Assembly (NCBI GenBank): GCA_024500155.1
Contig: CM044877.1
Location: 75,658,001 to 75,722,000 of the forward strand
Direction: 5' to 3'
Source of the DNA: Chenopodium formosanum
Taxonomy: Eukaryota; Streptophyta; Magnoliopsida; Caryophyllales; Amaranthaceae
DNA: 64,000 nt
Below are positions 60,779 through 64,000 of the stretch, one piece after another; position 1 is the first letter of the stretch; every line of letters starts with the position of its first letter. The translations under genes and the position numbers were made by a program. The notes under the pieces were generated by a model, which was given only the letters and a program-made list of their open reading frames with translations, made no database searches and had not been told where the DNA came from.

Positions 60779-63700
60779 TGTAGGGAATAATTTCAAGCCT
60801 TTAAAAATCCCACTAGCTTCAACCCCACTGTGATCATACACTAAAGTACTGTGGCGTCCAAAAGGGAAGAAGATAGAGCAAAAGAGTCGCCAACAAGTTT
60901 TTAAGGAACTTGTAAACCGTTCATAGGATGAAGGTTACACCCCTTAACGATCCAAGAGATCGTCAACTCCATAAGGTCATGAACCAAATAAGGGTCCGGG
61001 GATGAAGGTACAAATCCAACCTAAAAGAGATTGAACCTGCCCTAATAATAGGCCTCTACTTTATTCTGATCGTATTCATGTGCGCTTTTTAATTAACATG
61101 CAATCAATAGGATTAACCCTAAACCTGTTTATCTATGTTGGTTGAATTTAATGCACAAACAAACTATTATTGGCGATCACTTGAATTATAATCACATTAA
61201 CCCTAACAAGATTATTAATTATCTTATTAATCGTGATTACAAGTACCAAATTCCCTTTAAACATGCAATAAAGGTGATCAAGCAATAAATAATATGAAGC
61301 AACAATAATAATCATAAATAATAATCATGAACAATTATTATAATAAATTATAATTAAAATAATCATGAACAATAACGAATATCATAATCATAGCAATCAT
61401 AATTAATAATAATCATATTTATAATAATATTCATGTTAAAGCAAAATAAAAGTAAGATCCTACGCATGATACTAACAAGATTAATAACAAACCCTAGCAT
61501 GTCACTGTAGGGAATAATTTCAAGCCTTTAAATCCCACTAGCTTGAACCCCACTGTGATCATACACTAAAGTACGGTGGCGTCCAAAAAGGAAGAAGATA
61601 GAGCAAAAGAGTCGCCAACAAGTTTTTAGGAACTTATAAACCATTCACAGGATGAAGGTTACACCCCTTAACGATCCAAGAGATCGTCAACTCCATAAGG
61701 TCATGAACCAAATAAGGGTTCGGGGATGAAGGTACAAATCCAACCTAAAAGAGATTGAACCTGCTCTAATAATAGGCCTCTACTTTATTCTGCTCGTATT
61801 CATGTGCGCTTTCTGATTAACATGCAATCAATAGGATTAACCCTAAACCTGTTTAATCTATGTTGGTTGAATTTAATGCACAAATAAACTATTATTGGCG
61901 ATCACTTGAATTATAATCACAATTAACCCTAACAAGATTATTAATTATCTTATTAAGCGTGATTGCAAGTACAAAATTCCCTTTAACATGCATAAAAGGT
62001 GTGATCAAGCAATAAAATAAATATCAAGCAACATAATAAATAATCAATATCATGAATAATAATTATAATAATCATAATCATCATCAAAATAATAATAATA
62101 TCAATCATAAATCATAATCAAAATCATGTTAAAACAAAGCAAGATCCTAGGCATGATACTAACAAGATTAATAACAAACCCTAGCATGTCACTAAGCAAT
62201 AAAAATCAAGTCTTTAGCCCTAACATGATACTAACAATCATAAATATTAGGAAGAGAATAAAAGGCATCATACTTTTAATCATACTTAATAATAAAGTTA
62301 CCCTAGACATGGTACTAGGAATCAAAATAACAATCTAAGCATGATTTCTATATCATAAATCAATTAATCAATTAAAGTACTTACTTGGATGCCTTGTACC
62401 TCTTTCTAATAACAAAATACACACGTTAGTAACTTCAAGGAAAATAATAATCAAAACAATTAAATTAAATAATTGAAATAGAGATTTGGACCAAACCCTC
62501 AGAAATTAAAACCTTTCACGTCTAGGGCGAAGGCAACTTCGAATATGGCTAGGTGTTTCTAGATCTTGTGAATGCGGAATTTTGTATTCGAAAGAGAATT
62601 TAAGAAAAGAGAGATGAATGAAAGAGATGAATGGTTAATGCTTGTTCATGAAAATTGATGATTGTTGATGAATATTGGTGAATGAGGAGAGTTCATGAAT
62701 GAAGAAGAGAATTGATGATTCTTGGTGAATTAAAACGGAGTTTTTGATACGATATTTATAGAGAAAATCAGTCAAAAAAGATAATTTATCAAAACAGAGT
62801 CTGAAGACCACAAAAACACCTTGGCGCTAGCCCTGGCTCATTGGCGCCAGGACCAGTGGCTAGCGCCAGGCGCCAATGCTGGCGTCTGGCGCTAATCATG
62901 ATTCCAGGCGCCAAGGCCTGGGGTTGGACGCCAAACCGGATTTTAACGCGTTTTCGAAAATCTGATAATTTTACCGTACTGGAAGATAAAATAATATAAT
63001 TTCAATCGAAAATGCTATTTGATCTGATTAAAAACTCTGAAGAGTCCTAATTAAATTAAGAATGATAAAACCTTCTAGAATGTTCTAGAAGACAAAAAAC
63101 CATTCCTAATTACATTAGGAATGATAAAATATATTAGGCCCTCCCCTAGATCATAGGGCCGTACTTAAAACTCAAACCGGGCCCAGTTTAGTAAATTGGC
63201 CATAAATTCCTCAATATTCATCGGAATTGGGCTTATAATATATCGTTGGAAAGGTCTTTGCAAGCCCCATCCAACTATACTACTATTGGACCCATATTAT
63301 GGACCAAACAAACTGGATTGGCTGTTTTCTTAAAATAAAGTTTTCAAAAACAGAGAGAAGAGAAAAATAAAACTTTCCGCAACACTAGACCTTTCCACAC
63401 TTTCGTTTCATTCGATTATGATTCGACGTGAAAGGCACTCATCACTGGGTTTGGTTTTGGGGAGACACAAATGGGTGTCTACAGTCACTAAGCAATAAAA
63501 ATCAAATCTTTAACCCTAACATGATACTAACATGAATAAATATTAGGAAGAACATAGGAAGCATCACAGGAATCATAATAAGCATACTTGATATTATAAC
63601 CTTTTCCCTAAACATGATACTAGGAATATCATAATAACAATATAAACATGATTTCTACATCATAATATCAATTAATCAATTAAAGCACTTACTTTGATGC

Positions 63701-64000
63701 CTCGTATCTCTTTCTAATAACAAAATACACACGTTAGTAACTTCAAGGAAAATAATGATCAAAACAATTAAACTAAATAATTGAAAGAGAGATTTGGGAC
63801 CAAACCCTCAGACATTAAAACCTTTCACGTCTAGGGCGAAGGCAACTTCGAATATGGCTAGGTGTTTCTAGATCTTGCGAATGCGGAATTTTGTATGAAA
63901 AACAAGGTAAGAAAGAGATGAATGAAAGAATGCTAAAGAATTAACGATTGTTGATGAAAGCTAATTAAAACTAATTGTTGATGAGAATTCGTGAATGAAA
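60779..64000 (-). mobile_element. 5' LTR of the gypsy element, interrupted, runs off the window
   Basis: Plus-strand TGTAGGGAATAATTTC at 60779 opens the LTR. It runs to 61505, is cut by a solo LTR of the same family, and resumes at 63489, continuing past the window edge. Compared with the inserted LTR about 1.98 kb is expected. The TATTTATAGAG sequence near 62753 in the sister copy is palindrome-like and may hold a TATA box. Confidence 0.75.
61506..63483 (-). mobile_element. Solo LTR inserted in an LTR of its own family, 1978 bp
   Basis: TGTAGGGAATAATTTC to ..ATGGGTGTCTACA with exact 5-bp TSD GTCAC at 61501-61505 and 63484-63488. The first 700 bp are nearly identical to 60779-61500, and 62190-62620 nearly repeats in 63484-63910, as expected for one LTR inside another. 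It includes a GGCGCCA-rich block at 62820-62935. Confidence 0.9.

Overview
This is plant nuclear DNA: about 64 kb, AT-rich, gene-poor and dense in transposons. Genes have GT-AG introns, plant-specific families are present, and the repeats are typical of angiosperms (Stowaway, hAT, Mutator-like, PIF/Harbinger, Helitron, TRIM and Ty3/gypsy Tat or Athila types). I infer a eudicot, possibly Caryophyllales, from the many 'TACGGAGTA' Stowaway ends; that is an impression, not a proof.

Only four genes are convincing. (1) The 3' part of a YIPPEE-like (YPEL) zinc-binding protein gene, + strand, four exons between 1199 and 3905; its first exon is not visible and probably lies left of the window. (2) An intronless ERF repressor with an EAR motif, + strand, 25428-25913. 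(3) A 68-residue zinc-ribbon protein of a conserved plant family, + strand, 26823-27029. (4) A complete nine-exon gene for a kinase-less malectin-like/LRR membrane protein of the RLP4 type, - strand, 44750 to 37758, 626 codons. I see no operon-like or pathway link between them.

The rest is layered mobile DNA. 4.7-8.2 kb: a Mutator-like MITE holding a decayed hAT element, which itself holds a Harbinger-like MITE; TSDs are readable at all three levels. 8.8-16 kb: small MITEs, a 33-bp palindromic tandem repeat, a hairpin-bearing MITE, an (AT)40 tract and a Mutator-like MITE. 18-25 kb: a non-autonomous hAT, a Mutator-like MITE and several 'CAGTTCAG' MITEs. 27.8-34.7 kb: a CACTA-type end, Stowaways, a Helitron, and a head-to-tail array of a roughly 411-bp MITE. 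45-49 kb: 'CAGTTCAG' MITEs and TRIM-like pieces split by a 1.9-kb Mutator-like element. 49.8-55.3 kb: a Helitron split by a Mutator-like MITE, then a Stowaway-type element split by both a Harbinger element (with a broken transposase gene) and a perfect-ended foldback element. 56.5-64 kb: a complete TRIM, then the 5' end of a minus-strand Tat-type Ty3/gypsy element (gag start, tRNA-type PBS, long LTR) cut by two solo LTRs, one of them from its own family.

I found no tRNA, rRNA or CRISPR locus. Nothing here demonstrates a new biological system. The most unusual items are the 33-bp palindromic satellite, the MITE-derived 411-bp array, the LTR-within-LTR insertion and the 'CAGTTCAG' Harbinger-like MITE family.
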